A stretch of DNA of 64,000 nucleotides from Dacryopinax spathularia. Lineage: Eukaryota > Basidiomycota > Dacrymycetes > Dacrymycetales > Dacrymycetaceae. The DNA lies in assembly GCA_037974965.1 (NCBI GenBank), contig JBBPFI010000001.1, forward strand, positions 496,001 to 560,000. Reading direction: 5' to 3'. This document shows positions 22,781 through 32,699 of the stretch, piece after piece. Positions within the stretch are counted from its first letter, which is position 1, and the number at the start of each line of letters is the position of its first letter. The position numbers and the translations under genes are program-made. The notes below the pieces were generated by a model. That model did no database searches and was not told the DNA's origin. It saw only the letters and a program-made list of their open reading frames with translations.

Positions 22781-24188
22781 ATGTCCACCAACACTGCATC
22801 TCCCTCCGCCGGCCCAAGCACCCCCTCCCCCTCTCCCTCTCCCTCGCCCTCCGCATCCCCACCGCGCCCACAACCCCGCTCCTTCCTCCCCTCCCCCGTC
22901 CTCGACCACGCCTCCGCAGGCCTCATAGCCGGCTGCATCGCAACGCTCTGCACCCACCCCCTAGACCTGCTCCGCACGCGCTTTCAGGTCTCTTCCACTC
23001 CCATCTCTGGTGGGCCTGGGCGGGCGATATACAATGCTCTGGCGGATATTAGGAGACAGGATGGGTGGAGGGGGTTGTATAGGGGGTTGGCGCCGAATAT
23101 GGTTGGGAACGTGACTGGTTGGGGGCTGTATTTTATGTGGTGCGTGCGCTGTTCTTTTCACGAGATCTTGTGCTGGTTCTGATGTGGAATAGGTATGAGC
23201 TGCTGAAGAGACGGATAGCGAAGCGCGACCCGGATGCGGTTCATCCTACCCAAGGGGGAGGGCATGAAGTCCGTCTTTCGCCTGGAGGGTATCTGCTCGC
23301 CTCTGCCGAAGCCAGTGCGTCCCATCCCCGGTCTACCCCCACTCCCTCGCTCGCCCTGCGGTAAGAAACGATTACTGACGATCCCATTGCGTGCGCAGGC
23401 GCCCTAACAGCAATAATGACCAACCCCCTCTGGGTGGTCCGCGTCCGCATCTTCACCTCCCGCCCGGGCGACGCACACGACTACAAAACTCTCCGCCGCG
23501 GCCTCTACAAGATCTACAAAAACGAGGGGCTCAGGGGTCTGTACAGGGGGAGCACGTTCGCGTTGATTGGGATCTCGAATGGGGCGCTGCAGTTTATGGC
23601 GTATGAGGAGCTGAAGCAGGTGGGGTTTGGGTGGAAGAGGAGGAGGTATGAGCGGGAGGGGAGGGTGTGGAGGGAGGGGGGGGAGAAGTTGGTGCGTCCT
23701 GTCCTTATCCTTGCTTTTCTCTCTTTCCGCTGCTTCCTCCTTGCCTGCCTGCCTGCCTGGCTGAGCTGGCGAGCTGTGTATGCGTGGTGGCGGGCTGGGC
23801 CGGACCGGGTGGGCGGGCGGAGGGGTATCATGATGATGAGATCTGAGCAGAGACTGACGCCCGCCGCCCGCAGAGCAACATCGAATACATCCTCATGTCC
23901 GCCACCTCCAAGCTCATAGCCCTCTCGACGACCTACCCGTACCAAGTGATCCGCGCCCGTCTGCAATCGAACAACCCCCTCTACCCGAACATACCCACCA
24001 TCCTCCGCCTGACCTACGCCCAGTCCGGGTTGAGAGGGTTTTATAGAGGGTTGGGGACGAATATGGTCAGGGTGCTGCCGGCGACGTGTATTACTTTTGT
24101 GGTTTATGAGAATGTTGCGTGGGGGTTGAGGGCGTTGGGGAGGGAAGGGGGGGTGGTTTGGAGGGTGGAGGAGGATGGGGAGGGATGA
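22781..24188 (+). CDS. Mitochondrial carrier, FLX1/SLC25A32-like (FAD/folate type)
   Basis: Exons 22781-23139, 23193-23314, 23399-23691 and 23874-24188 give 362 residues. The three carrier repeats are clear, with signatures HPLDLLRTRFQV, TNPLWVVRVRIF and TYPYQVIRARLQ. The second and third depart from the PX[DE]XX[KR] rule (PLWVVR, PYQVIR) in the way known for FAD, folate and pyrimidine-nucleotide carriers. GWRGLYRGLAPNMVGN, GLRGLYRGSTFALIG and GLRGFYRGLGTNMVRV are the matching G-x-RG loops. The protein sits in the inner mitochondrial membrane and probably exchanges FAD. The first 35 residues are a low-complexity Ser/Pro stretch. For exon 3 I used the GTGCGT donor at 23692 because it keeps the frame and gives KLSNIEYI, as in homologues. 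Exact substrate is inferred. Confidence 0.88.
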
Positions 24189-26012
24189 GCGGGTGAGCGG
24201 GTGAGCGTGCCAGTGGGGGAGGTGATGATGAGATTACGGCTATGCAGGCTGTTTAGGGAGGGAATGGGCTGGCCAGCTTGCTTGAAGCGGTTGCTAATCC
24301 GAGGAGGGGGGTGCATGTGCCAGGTCGACACTTTTCGTCGGGAAGAGGGAAACAGCGTGAGAGAGGATAACGATACGATAGCATTTGTAGACTAATAACG
24401 CAAGCACTACTTCAGCCCTCGGCGACCGTTTGCCTGTCCTCAACCGCTCCTAGCCCGCTTGCTCCCCAGAACGCCAACCCGCAGAACCACGCAAGGCAGG
24501 TATCACCTAAAGACAGCACAGTCAGCACACGTTCTCCTCCAAATACCCAAGACCACCAAAAGAAGAAGAAATCGCATCAGTGTAACTATGAATCCAACCT
24601 CACACCACCGCACGCCCCTTCCCGACGCCCACGACCAAGCTGCATAACGCGGCTCGGCGCATCCCCCGCTCCCGAGAGAGAGAGTGAGGGAGTGGGGAGG
24701 GGGAGGGGTTACCCGGTTTTAAGGGGCCGGTGATAGGACAGAAATCTCCTCGTCATTTGCGATGACAATGAAGCTCCCGTAGGAGTGGGAGAAAGAGGGG
24801 GGGGGGGGGGGGGGGAGGTAGGATTGGGGGGACTTACGAGTTGGGTGTTGCTGGTGAGGGGCACGAGGTGGGTGGAGTGACAACTGAGTTCTTGAGAGAT
24901 CGAGCAAGAGGGGTATCAGAGCACCAGAAGAGAGTATTCAGTCCATATCCCTCCACAGTCCACAACGACGGCAAGCACCAACCCAGCAAGCAGAGATTGA
25001 TGAACTGAACGAGTCGAGCGAAAACAGCACACTTCCTGCACACGACGCGCGCCCGACTAAAAATCCCGAGGGCCTCGAGTGCACGGACCCAACCAAACGG
25101 TGCTTAGCTAAGGAGCCCGCTCATTCTGCTTCCGCTTGACTTCACAGCCACCAAATCCCTCTCTCCTTCCCTCTTCCCGCCGGTGTCGAGGTGGGACCCT
25201 TGTGCGGAGGGGTTATGTCATCTTCCGCTGTTGTTGACGTCGCCCCGTCCGACGTGCCTGGCGAACTTCCCGGCGCTCCAGGTTATGCCCTTCTGCTGAA
25301 CCATAGACAGGAGGAGGGGACGAACGTGACAGGAACCAGAGCCGGGGAGATCGGGCAGGAACGTCATCCCCCACACCCACATCTCCAACTTGTGGGCTCG
25401 ACCTTGCCTGGCTCGGTGTGCCAGTGTGGGTCGGAACGGTACGGCAAGGCGTCATCCGCCGACGAGCGAAGTGGCTTCCTACTCCTCCCGCCGCCCAAGC
25501 CCTGCCAAGGAAGGAGAGTTGACATACGAGATCTTGGGTCGCTAGTGAGGAGATTCTCACGCCAACTGGGTCAACATGCTCTGATGTTGGAGGCCGGCAG
25601 ATGAACAGAGAGGGCTAATAATATCATCTGCGTGGGTTCATATCGTTCTGCTGATACCGCGGCAGAAGGAGAACTCTAATCAGTTGGAAGTAACAGATAA
25701 CCCCAGACCGGCCAACAAACGGCAGGCTTGCTTGAGTTGATGTATGCATGCGTACGGTCCGGTGACCCCCTGAAGGGATCAAGGTGCAGAGTCTTGTCTC
25801 TCGAGTCCCTGAAGGGCTGGGGCTTGGCAGGTGTATATAACATTCCCTTTGGATGGGGGTTTGGACTGGTCAGTTACCCAACCCCTCCCTGCTTCGCACC
25901 CCCAACCTACCAACCACTCACCCTTACCAGCCCTGTAGAACGCGCTCAACCCCCTCCCTGCTACACATCCCGCTCCCCAGTCTAGTCCACAAGAAAGCAA
26001 GACCGTGACAGG
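24189..26012. other. Gene-free 1.8-kb spacer with a G tract
   Basis: No gene is supported here. The spacer contains a pure run of 19 G at 24797-24815. Its right end is the promoter of the flavin monooxygenase, with a TATA box at 25834-25840. Short frames on either strand show no family motif. Confidence 0.4.
25768..25840 (+). promoter_or_regulatory. Promoter of the flavin monooxygenase gene
   Basis: A TATATAA box at 25834-25840 lies 173 bp before the start codon. Two copies of the near-palindrome CCCTGAAGGG (25768-25777 and 25807-25816) sit upstream of it, 39 bp apart. The first is embedded in CCCCCT, which resembles a stress-response element. A paired site next to a TATA box suggests an inducible gene. 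Confidence 0.45.
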
Positions 26013-27755
26013 ATGTCCCTCCCTGAAGAAGTCGACGTCCTCATCGTCGGTGCCGGCCCTGCAGGCCTAACGACCGCCTGCTCGTTGATCGTGCACGGTA
26101 CACCTAAGGAGAGGATCGCGATAGTCGACCAGCGGCTAGAGCACGACCAGCAATACTCTCGCGCTCTCGTCATCCACGCCAAGACCTTGCAGGTGCGCTC
26201 GCTCCTTCCCTCTCCTTTACCCTCTGCCCTCCCTCCCTCCCACAACGAAGATGAGGGAAGGGTGGGAAGGCAGTTGGAAGTAATGTGCTGATGCTAGTCG
26301 TTTTGTAGATGCTAGAGAAGATCAGCGTTACCGACCGCCTCATCTCCCTCGGCCGGACCGAAACCCACATAACGTTCAACTCCCTCTCTTCAGGCCCCTT
26401 GATCTCGTACGACGCCTCCACCCTAGCGAAATACACCAAGTACGCGTTCGTGCTCATCATCCCGCAGTCCGACAGTGAGCAGGTCCTTTACGGGAGGTTG
26501 AAGGAGCTGTTGGGCGAGGGAGGGGATGTGTGCTGGGGGAAGAAGGCGGTGAGCGTGCGGGAGGATGAGGAGGGGTGGAAGGTTGTTAGTTTTGAGGGGG
26601 GTGGGAGGGTTAGGGCGAGGTATGTTGTTGGCGCTGATGGGGGGCATTCGGTCGTACGTCTTCTCCTTCTCCTTCTCCTTCTCTCCCCACCCTATCTCTC
26701 ACACCCTGCCCCTGCCTTCTTCTTCTCGGTCGCCCTCTCGTTACATGTTCTAGTAGCGCGGCCTGAGCTAACCCCCGGACCCCCCCCAGGTCCGCCAAGC
26801 AGCCAACATCCCCTACCCCGACCCCTTCGACAAGCCCAACTCGCAAAAAGCGTCCCCCCAACCCCCCCAACTCGACCACCCCTCCAAAGCAGACGAAGTC
26901 TTCTGTCTCGCCGACCTCCGCGTGTCCTTCCCCCCCACCCCCCCACCAGGCGAAAAACATCCTCTCCCCCGCTCGGGCGTGAACGCATATATAACCCCCT
27001 CCGGCCCCTCCCTATGGATACCCTTTACGCAAGACAGGTACCGCATAGTAGGGCAGATAATGGACGGCTCCGAAGCGCCCGCAAAGCCCACAAAGGAGTA
27101 TATGCAAGCGATGCTGGAGCGCCGGTTCCCGGCTAAGGGGGTGGAGGTAACGGAATTGGTTTGGTCGAGTCGGTTTTATGTCAAGTTTAGGTTGGCGGAG
27201 AGATATTTTGAGGAACGTGTGCCTGGGAGTGCTGTGCGTGCTGTGGGGGAGGGAGAGGGGGTGAAGGGCGGGTTGTGTGTGGTGGGTGATGCGGCGCATG
27301 TTCATTCGCCTATGGGTGCGTTTCACTCTTCCTTTCGCCTTTCTTCCGCTATCTGGCCCTCTAGCTCCTGGGCTCCTAGCGGGCTCGGGCCTGAGTGCGG
27401 GCGTGCACTTGGGATGCATGTGCTGACCGAAGGGACAGGCGGACAAGGCATGAACCTCGGTATCCGGGACTCGATCTACCTAGGCCAAGCGCTCTCCCAC
27501 TGCCTTACCCCCACGAACCCGCTCACACCCACCCAAGCCCGAGACCTCCTAACCCGCTGGTCCTCCGACCGGCACGCAGCCGGCAAGCGTGTGATCCTCC
27601 TCGCCGGAGGGATCACTGCGTTCGGAGCGAATAGTGCTGGGTGGATAGGGTGGATCAGGGATTGGGCGATGTGGCTTGTTGGGCTTGTGCCGGGGTTTAG
27701 GGGGCAGGCGGTGTATATGCTTAGTGGGCTGGGGGAGAAGGAGGCGGAGTATTGA
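26013..27755 (+). CDS. FAD-dependent aromatic hydroxylase (PHBH/phenol monooxygenase class)
   Basis: Exons 26013-26192, 26309-26653, 26790-27315 and 27439-27755 make 455 residues. The N-terminus is a Rossmann nucleotide-binding site, VDVLIVGAGPAGLTTACSL. Next come the second FAD/NADPH motif RYVVGADGGHSVVR and the third, CVVGDAAHVHSPMGGQGMNL, which crosses the last intron. Group A flavin monooxygenases of this kind hydroxylate phenols and other aromatics using NAD(P)H and O2. The protein is shorter than phenol 2-monooxygenase because the C-terminal thioredoxin-like domain is missing. The tail after QARDLLTRWSSDRH contains a hydrophobic segment, WAMWLVGLVPGF. The substrate cannot be told from sequence. 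No biosynthetic partner genes lie beside it, so a role in detoxification or lignin-derived aromatics is a guess. Confidence 0.88.
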
Positions 27756-28244
27756 ACGGAGTCGGTACTTCGGGATGGGCTGGGTCTTGAAATGGTCACA
27801 GCGCTGGTGGCCGGTATGTAGTTGGAGGTTTGTGAGGGGAAGGAGGACGACCTCTTGATGATGAGTACGAAAAGACTGACGCACCGCTCCGAACTTTATC
27901 TCTCTCCTAGCTCTTGTTATACATACCTTCTAACGAATTGACCTCCCCCTCCCAACCCCAACTCGACCTATCGCTACGTAACCCTAACCCCAAGTCCAGT
28001 GCGGCACAACCCTAACCCTACCTCCGCCCTTCCCAAAAAAAAGCGCCCAACCCACAGAACCCTGACGCCCTCCTCCTCTTCAAATTATTTGCCTCCGCCC
28101 TCTTACTTCCTCAGTCTTTCGTTCGCTCTCACGACCACCACAAAACTCGACCAAGGATCCGTGCCGTGAGGTCGACCACCCATCCACCTAGTACAGGGAC
28201 GAGAACAAGTACAAGACCGATCTACAGAGTGTCACGACCTAGAG
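27756..28244. promoter_or_regulatory. SNU13 promoter with telomere-type repeats
   Basis: Two telomere-like blocks lie upstream of SNU13: AACCCTAACCC at 27980-27990 and AACCCTAACCCTACC at 28008-28022, about 225-265 bp before the start codon. Such teloboxes are bound by TRF/Tbf1-type factors in several fungi and occur at ribosomal-protein and snoRNA genes. The rest of the spacer shows nothing else. Confidence 0.6.
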
Positions 28245-28907
28245 ATGTCTGCTCCTAATCCCAAGGCCTTTCCGTTGGCTAATAACGACCTCACCAATAA
28301 GGTGCGTCCTCCCCTTTCCCCCCCAGCCTGGCCGCTGCCAGTAGTGGAAAGAGCACAGACTGACCGAGTGAACAGATCCTGGAGCTCGTCAACCAAGCTA
28401 CCTCCTACAAGCAAGTCAAGAAAGGCGCTAACGAAGGTCCGTCCTCTCACATATCTTGCCGCGCGGCCGAGGGCAGAGCTGACATTGTGGTGTGGTACAG
28501 CGACCAAGACGCTCAACCGCGGGATCGCGGAGTTTATCGTCTTGACGGCCGATACGGAGCCAATCGAGATTTTGCTGCATCTTCCTCTTCTCTGCGAGGA
28601 CAAGGTGCGTCTCCCTTCTTCACTCCTCTTCACCCCTCTTCACCCTCTCTCCCACCTCTCCCACCTCTCCCCCCAAAGCCCCGCTCCTGTTTCGCTCATG
28701 TTGAGAGGTATGCTGGTGCGGCTCGCTGACTCGCCCCCTGTCGCGCAGAACGTACCGTACGTCTTTGTCCCCTCTAAGATCGCCCTCGGCCGCGCGTGTG
28801 GGGTTTCGAGGCCTGTAATCGCTGCGAGCGTGACGACCAACGAGCAGAGGGAGCTGAATAGCCAGATTCAGACGATCAAGAATGAGATCGAGAAGCTGTT
28901 GATCTGA
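28245..28907 (+). CDS. SNU13: SNU13 (15.5K), U4/U6.U5 tri-snRNP and box C/D snoRNP protein
   Basis: Exons 28245-28301, 28376-28436, 28501-28604 and 28749-28907 give exactly 126 residues, the length of yeast Snu13. The protein is an L7Ae-type k-turn RNA-binding fold throughout: [80 protein letters not shown]. It binds the U4 snRNA 5' stem-loop in the spliceosome and box C/D snoRNAs in the nucleolus. Three introns in a gene of this size is normal for this organism. Nothing is missing. Assignment is close to certain because the whole length matches. Confidence 0.96.
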   Translation: MSAPNPKAFPLANNDLTNKVRPPLSPPAWPLPVVERAQTDRVNRSWSSSTKLPPTSKSRKALTKVRPLTYLAARPRAELTLWCGTATKTLNRGIAEFIVLTADTEPIEILLHLPLLCEDKVRLPSSLLFTPLHPLSHLSHLSPQSPAPVSLMLRGMLVRLADSPPVAQNVPYVFVPSKIALGRACGVSRPVIAASVTTNEQRELNSQIQTIKNEIEKLLI

Positions 28908-29180
28908 GCTCTCGTCTCGCCTCGCCTCACAGCAAAAGCGCCTTTTGCGGTGGACCTCCGCGGCCGTTTGGAGCTGGAGGGCGGGTAGGGTAGTGCTGCT
29001 GATGTATGTATGGGGTGAACGGACAGGCAGACAGTCGTAATATCATCAATTTGGTGGTCGTGAACAAGTGTGCGGGTATCAGATCGTACAGCGTCCGCGC
29101 CCCCAATCAAAAGCTCGCGCATAATCCTACAACAACAACAACCCCTCTCCCTCGCACAATACCGTGAGAAACTAAGACGA

Positions 29181-30799
29181 TCAACCGCTATCCTCCACCA
29201 AATCCCACCCCTCGTCCCCCTCCTCAGCCCTCCTAACCTCCTCAGCCCTCAAACTCCCATCAGCCTCCTTAGCCGCCTCCAGTACCCTCCCAAATTCCAG
29301 CTCAAACCCGTGCGTCGGGGGAGGGAGGTGCGGGCGGGTGGCGTGACTCTTCCTCCCCAGTGTGTCGGAGATACACAGGCGGATGAGTTCGTTCAACACC
29401 TTGGGCGGGAGTTGCGGCTCGTTCGAGTGGGCGGAGAGAGGGAGAGACTGCGTATAGAGCAAGTAAAGCACGTTGTACCCCAGCATACTGAGCGCAGTCG
29501 TAAAGCTGCTCGGCACCGCCCCTGTCCCCGAGTACCGGACCACGTCCGCCTGGGAAACATAAAGCGGCTGCTTGACCGTCCACCTCACCCAATCCCCGTC
29601 CTCTGCCGTTCCCTGACTCGCGCGGATCGTCGGTTTGCCCACTAGAAAGCGTCCTCCGGACCAGGTTACCACGAAGGGGAGCTTGATCCCCAGGTAGTAG
29701 GCGAGGAGATGCAGGAAATGGAGCGTGTGGGAGAGGACGCCGTTTATCTGCTCGGGCTTTGTGTGCCTGTGGTCGCCCGGGCGCGGAAAGGGAAGGCCGA
29801 CGATGGTCGCTTGCGCGGCCGTGCTGCTGCCCCCGGGCTGGGGCTGTTGGCGCAGGTCGAAGACTTCCATTAGGAGGAGGGCGAGGCCTCTGCGGGCGAG
29901 GGCGAGCCGGTCGGAGAGGGTGTCGAGCCTCGCTTGGGCTGTGGTGAGGGGTGAGAGGGTAAGCGGGGAACTGACGAGTTGGAGGGCGCGTTGCAGCGCT
30001 TGCCGTCGCCGTAGGAGCTCGGCCTTCCGCTTCCGGACTTTTTCTCGCACTACACCCCGCACCAATCAGTATGGAGGGGACGGGAGGTAAGAGGAGGGGC
30101 ATACGTTCGAGGCTTCGGGACCGTAGACGGTCGACTTCGCGCTTCACCTCCCTCGTCCGGTCCACCAGGACGGCCTTGGTAGCTCTCTCCCTCCTCCTAG
30201 GCTCCAATTGCTCCAGTAAGCCCCTAACACCCTCCTGGAGCCGCTGTTTCTCCGCTTCTTGGCGGGATAATATCTCTCTGAAGTTCTTTATACTACCCAG
30301 GATCGACCCTGGTCAGTGCGTATAGAAGAGAGGAGAGGAAGAGGGGCACGGACTAAGTAGCGACACATGATGCGCAGACGAACCGACGTTGACTTTGTTC
30401 GCAGGTTGTGCATTCCATCGTGTAGAGACTTCTTCGTCCAGGCGTGGTCGAGTTCTCGTGCACTGCTCGGGCGCTGGTCGTTGCGGCAGAGGAAGAAGCC
30501 CCTGGAGCTCTCCCCTTCCCCCGAGTTGATGGACCAGCCTCGGTGTCCATCGTTCCATCCCGCTTACTCGCGCTCCCACTGGCAGCGGTTCCGGAGTTGC
30601 TTACGGATGCTCCTGATGATTGTTGTTGTTGCTGTGAGACCTTCCTTGCCCTCTGCGGTGTACCCGAGAGCGTGCGTTGTGTGAGCATATAGGGTGGGTG
30701 ATGAGTCGGGTGTGGCGGGTGTGCTGGGTGGACAGTCATTATTAGATACGCGCCCATAGGGGGGTCATTGTTAGGGGCTGTGCTCTCAGGGGTCGCCAA
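29181..30799 (-). CDS. Autophagy protein of the Atg14/Vps38 (UVRAG) family
   Basis: Exons 30799-30354, 30292-30105 and 30049-29181 give 500 residues. Two CxxC pairs (C130, C133, C142, C145 in MECTTCEQSQRRFVCASC) stand at the head, as in Atg14. A long coiled coil follows (YIKNFREILSRQEAEKQRLQ, then LREKVRKRKAELLRRRQALQ). The C-terminal half has HFLHLLAYYLGIKLPFVV and ALSMLGYNVLYLLYTQS, which fit the family's membrane-binding BARA-like domain. Atg14 directs the Vps34-Vps15-Vps30 lipid kinase to the site of autophagosome formation. I prefer Atg14 because of the N-terminal cysteines, but Vps38 is possible. The first 127 residues are low-complexity and translation might start nearer M128. The first intron uses a GTCCGT donor, the only one that avoids a stop and keeps phase. 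Confidence 0.75.
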
Positions 30800-31045
30800 G
30801 AGCTGAGGGTTCCGCTTTCGGAAGTTGCCGACAAAGTTCTTTACTTACGAACAACTGCAGTCTGCTGTTGAGGGATAGAGCGATCGTATATTCTGGCTTA
30901 TTGTGAGAAGCGAATCTTGGGGCTATTACTGTGAGTACGCTGTGGTGTATGTGTTCTTGTGCGCGCTTGCTTATGATTTCTGTAGATCGCAAGCTTGTCA
31001 AAACTTACCACTCGTTTAGTACCGCTGGTACTGTCGACCTCAATA
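30800..31045. promoter_or_regulatory. Divergent promoter, Atg14-like / mitochondrial IF3
   Basis: This 246-bp spacer lies between two divergent start codons. No TATA box is evident. Confidence 0.4.
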
Positions 31046-32656
31046 ATGTCACTCCACCGAACGGCCGCAGCTTGTATAGCAAGCACCTCCCGAACAATAC
31101 CCTCAAGGATATCGTCCACCCTACCGACCATCAGCAGGCTCCCAATCTCCGCCCGTCCATCCGTGTCCGTGCTACCCTTCCTCCTCCCGCAGCCTGCCCA
31201 CCCGTATTCGCAAGCCCACGCCGCCCGTCCCGCGCCCGCGCTCGCTCAAAAGGTCCACCAGCAAAAAGAGGCCGAAAAGGCATCCAAGAACCCGCTCGCC
31301 AAACCGGGCACGAAGAGAGCGTCCGGCAAGAAGAAGAAATCTAGCGCTCCTCCTCCACCGCGGAACGAAGAGATCCCCACTCCTTTCGTGCGCGTTCTGG
31401 ACCGCAAGACTGGCATCTTGTCCGATCCGGAGCCGCTCGAGCAGGTGCTGGCGAGGATCGATAGGGAGAAAGAGTTTGTCCAGCTCGTCAGGCTTGAGCC
31501 TGCTGTCGTTAGGGTCGTACAGCTCTCGGCGGAGGAGCAGCTGGCTTGTCAGGCTGCGGCGGAATGGCCGAAGTGGGACGAGATCCCCATGCCTCAAGTC
31601 CAAGTCCTTAATCCGGAGACTGGCGAGCTCTCCCCCCCGCAGCCGACGACGGACTTGCTAGGCCGGCTGGACAAGACGAAGGAGTATGTGCGGCTTGTGA
31701 GTACCCAGCCCGCGGTCGTCGAAATCCAGCCTGTGGTCGCGCCCGTCTTCCTCGCCCACGGACTCGCCCAACAGATCTTACGGGAAAAAGCGGCTGAAGC
31801 AGCGGCCCAAAAGGCGTTCAGGAACCCGCTCGTCAAGCCGGGCACGAGACCGTCCGCGCCCGGCGACCAGAAGGACAAATCGGGCCCTCCGCCGCGGAAC
31901 GAGGAGATCCCGACTCCTTTCGTTCGGGTTGTGGACCGCAAGACTGCCGCTCTGTCCGAGCCCAAGTCGCTCTGGCAGGTGCTGGCAACCATCGATAGGA
32001 AGACCGAGTTCCTCCAGCTGCTCAGGCTCGAGCCGGCTGTCGTGAAGGTCGTGCCGTTGTCGGTGGAGGAACAGCTGGCTTGTAGGGCCGCGATGCAGTG
32101 GCCGGAGTGGGACGAGATCCCTATGCCCCAAGTTCAGGTCCTTGACCCGGAGACCGGCGAGCTCTCCCCTCCCGAGCCGACGGAGGACTTGCTAGACCGG
32201 CTGGACAAGCGGAAGGAGTATGTGCGGCTTGTCAGCACCCAGCCGGGGATCGTCAAGGTCATCACGATCAAAGAGGATAAAGAGGCCCAGAAGATACGCA
32301 AGGCGCAGAGGAAAGCGGCCAGAGCGAAGGACAAGAGCGAGAAGGAATTCGTCATTTCGTGGGGTGCGGCCCCCGCGGACCTGCAGCACAAGATCGACAA
32401 GATCCGCGAGGCGCTCGAGGAAAAGAGGAGGGTCACGATCGCGCTTTCTACAAAGCCGAATACGCCGCCGCCGACGGATCAGCACCGTGCGCTGGTGGAG
32501 AGGAAGATCTGGGAGGCGGTGAAGGGGCTCGCTGTGGAGAGTAGGGAGGCAGAGCGGAAGAAGAGGCACACGCTGCTGTCCTTTAAGCCGAAGGGCAGTG
32601 ATGCAGAGCCGAAGGACAGTGATGCAGATGAACATATTGCAGGATGGGAGACGTAG
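31046..32656 (+). CDS. Mitochondrial translation initiation factor IF-3 with four N-domains
   Basis: One uninterrupted frame of 536 residues. Residues 1-70 form a mitochondrial presequence rich in Arg, Ser and Ala. Four IF3 N-domain-like units follow: 106-158 and 284-336 (NEEIPTPFVRV, ending EPAVVRVV or EPAVVKVV), and 176-228 and 355-406 (WDEIPMPQVQV, ending QPAVVEIQ or QPGIVKVI). A single IF3 C-domain lies at about 434-515 (KEFVISWGAAPADLQHKIDK). The A-B pair was copied as a block: residues 74-228 match 252-406, an offset of 178 residues or 534 bp. Normal IF3 has one N- and one C-domain joined by a helix. The C-domain binds the 30S platform and keeps subunits apart, and the N-domain checks initiator tRNA. 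The KEDKEAQKIRKAQRKAARAK segment is the linker helix. The gene has no intron, unlike its neighbours. Confidence 0.82.
   Translation: MSLHRTAAACIASTSRTIPSRISSTLPTISRLPISARPSVSVLPFLLPQPAHPYSQAHAARPAPALAQKVHQQKEAEKASKNPLAKPGTKRASGKKKKSSAPPPPRNEEIPTPFVRVLDRKTGILSDPEPLEQVLARIDREKEFVQLVRLEPAVVRVVQLSAEEQLACQAAAEWPKWDEIPMPQVQVLNPETGELSPPQPTTDLLGRLDKTKEYVRLVSTQPAVVEIQPVVAPVFLAHGLAQQILREKAAEAAAQKAFRNPLVKPGTRPSAPGDQKDKSGPPPRNEEIPTPFVRVVDRKTAALSEPKSLWQVLATIDRKTEFLQLLRLEPAVVKVVPLSVEEQLACRAAMQWPEWDEIPMPQVQVLDPETGELSPPEPTEDLLDRLDKRKEYVRLVSTQPGIVKVITIKEDKEAQKIRKAQRKAARAKDKSEKEFVISWGAAPADLQHKIDKIREALEEKRRVTIALSTKPNTPPPTDQHRALVERKIWEAVKGLAVESREAERKKRHTLLSFKPKGSDAEPKDSDADEHIAGWET
31265..32264 (+). repeat. Internal 534-bp tandem duplication within the IF3 gene
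   Basis: The coding stretch 31265-31730 matches 31799-32264 at both protein and DNA level, for example GCGGAACGARGAGATCCC and GACGAGATCCCYATGCC in both. The offset of 534 bp is a whole number of codons. Each half itself holds two diverged N-domain units. The halves look about 80 percent alike, so the block copy is younger than the first doubling. Confidence 0.8.
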
Positions 32657-32699
32657 AGCAATGATCAAGGATAATGTACATTGGCATCTTTAATTATTG

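Noticed and set aside
25191-25604. A 137-codon plus-strand frame in the spacer
   Set aside because: It shows no motif and no splice partner, and its composition is non-coding.
29302-30207. A 301-codon minus-strand frame as its own gene
   Set aside because: Its first part is exon 2 of the Atg14-like gene and the rest is a shifted reading of exon 3.
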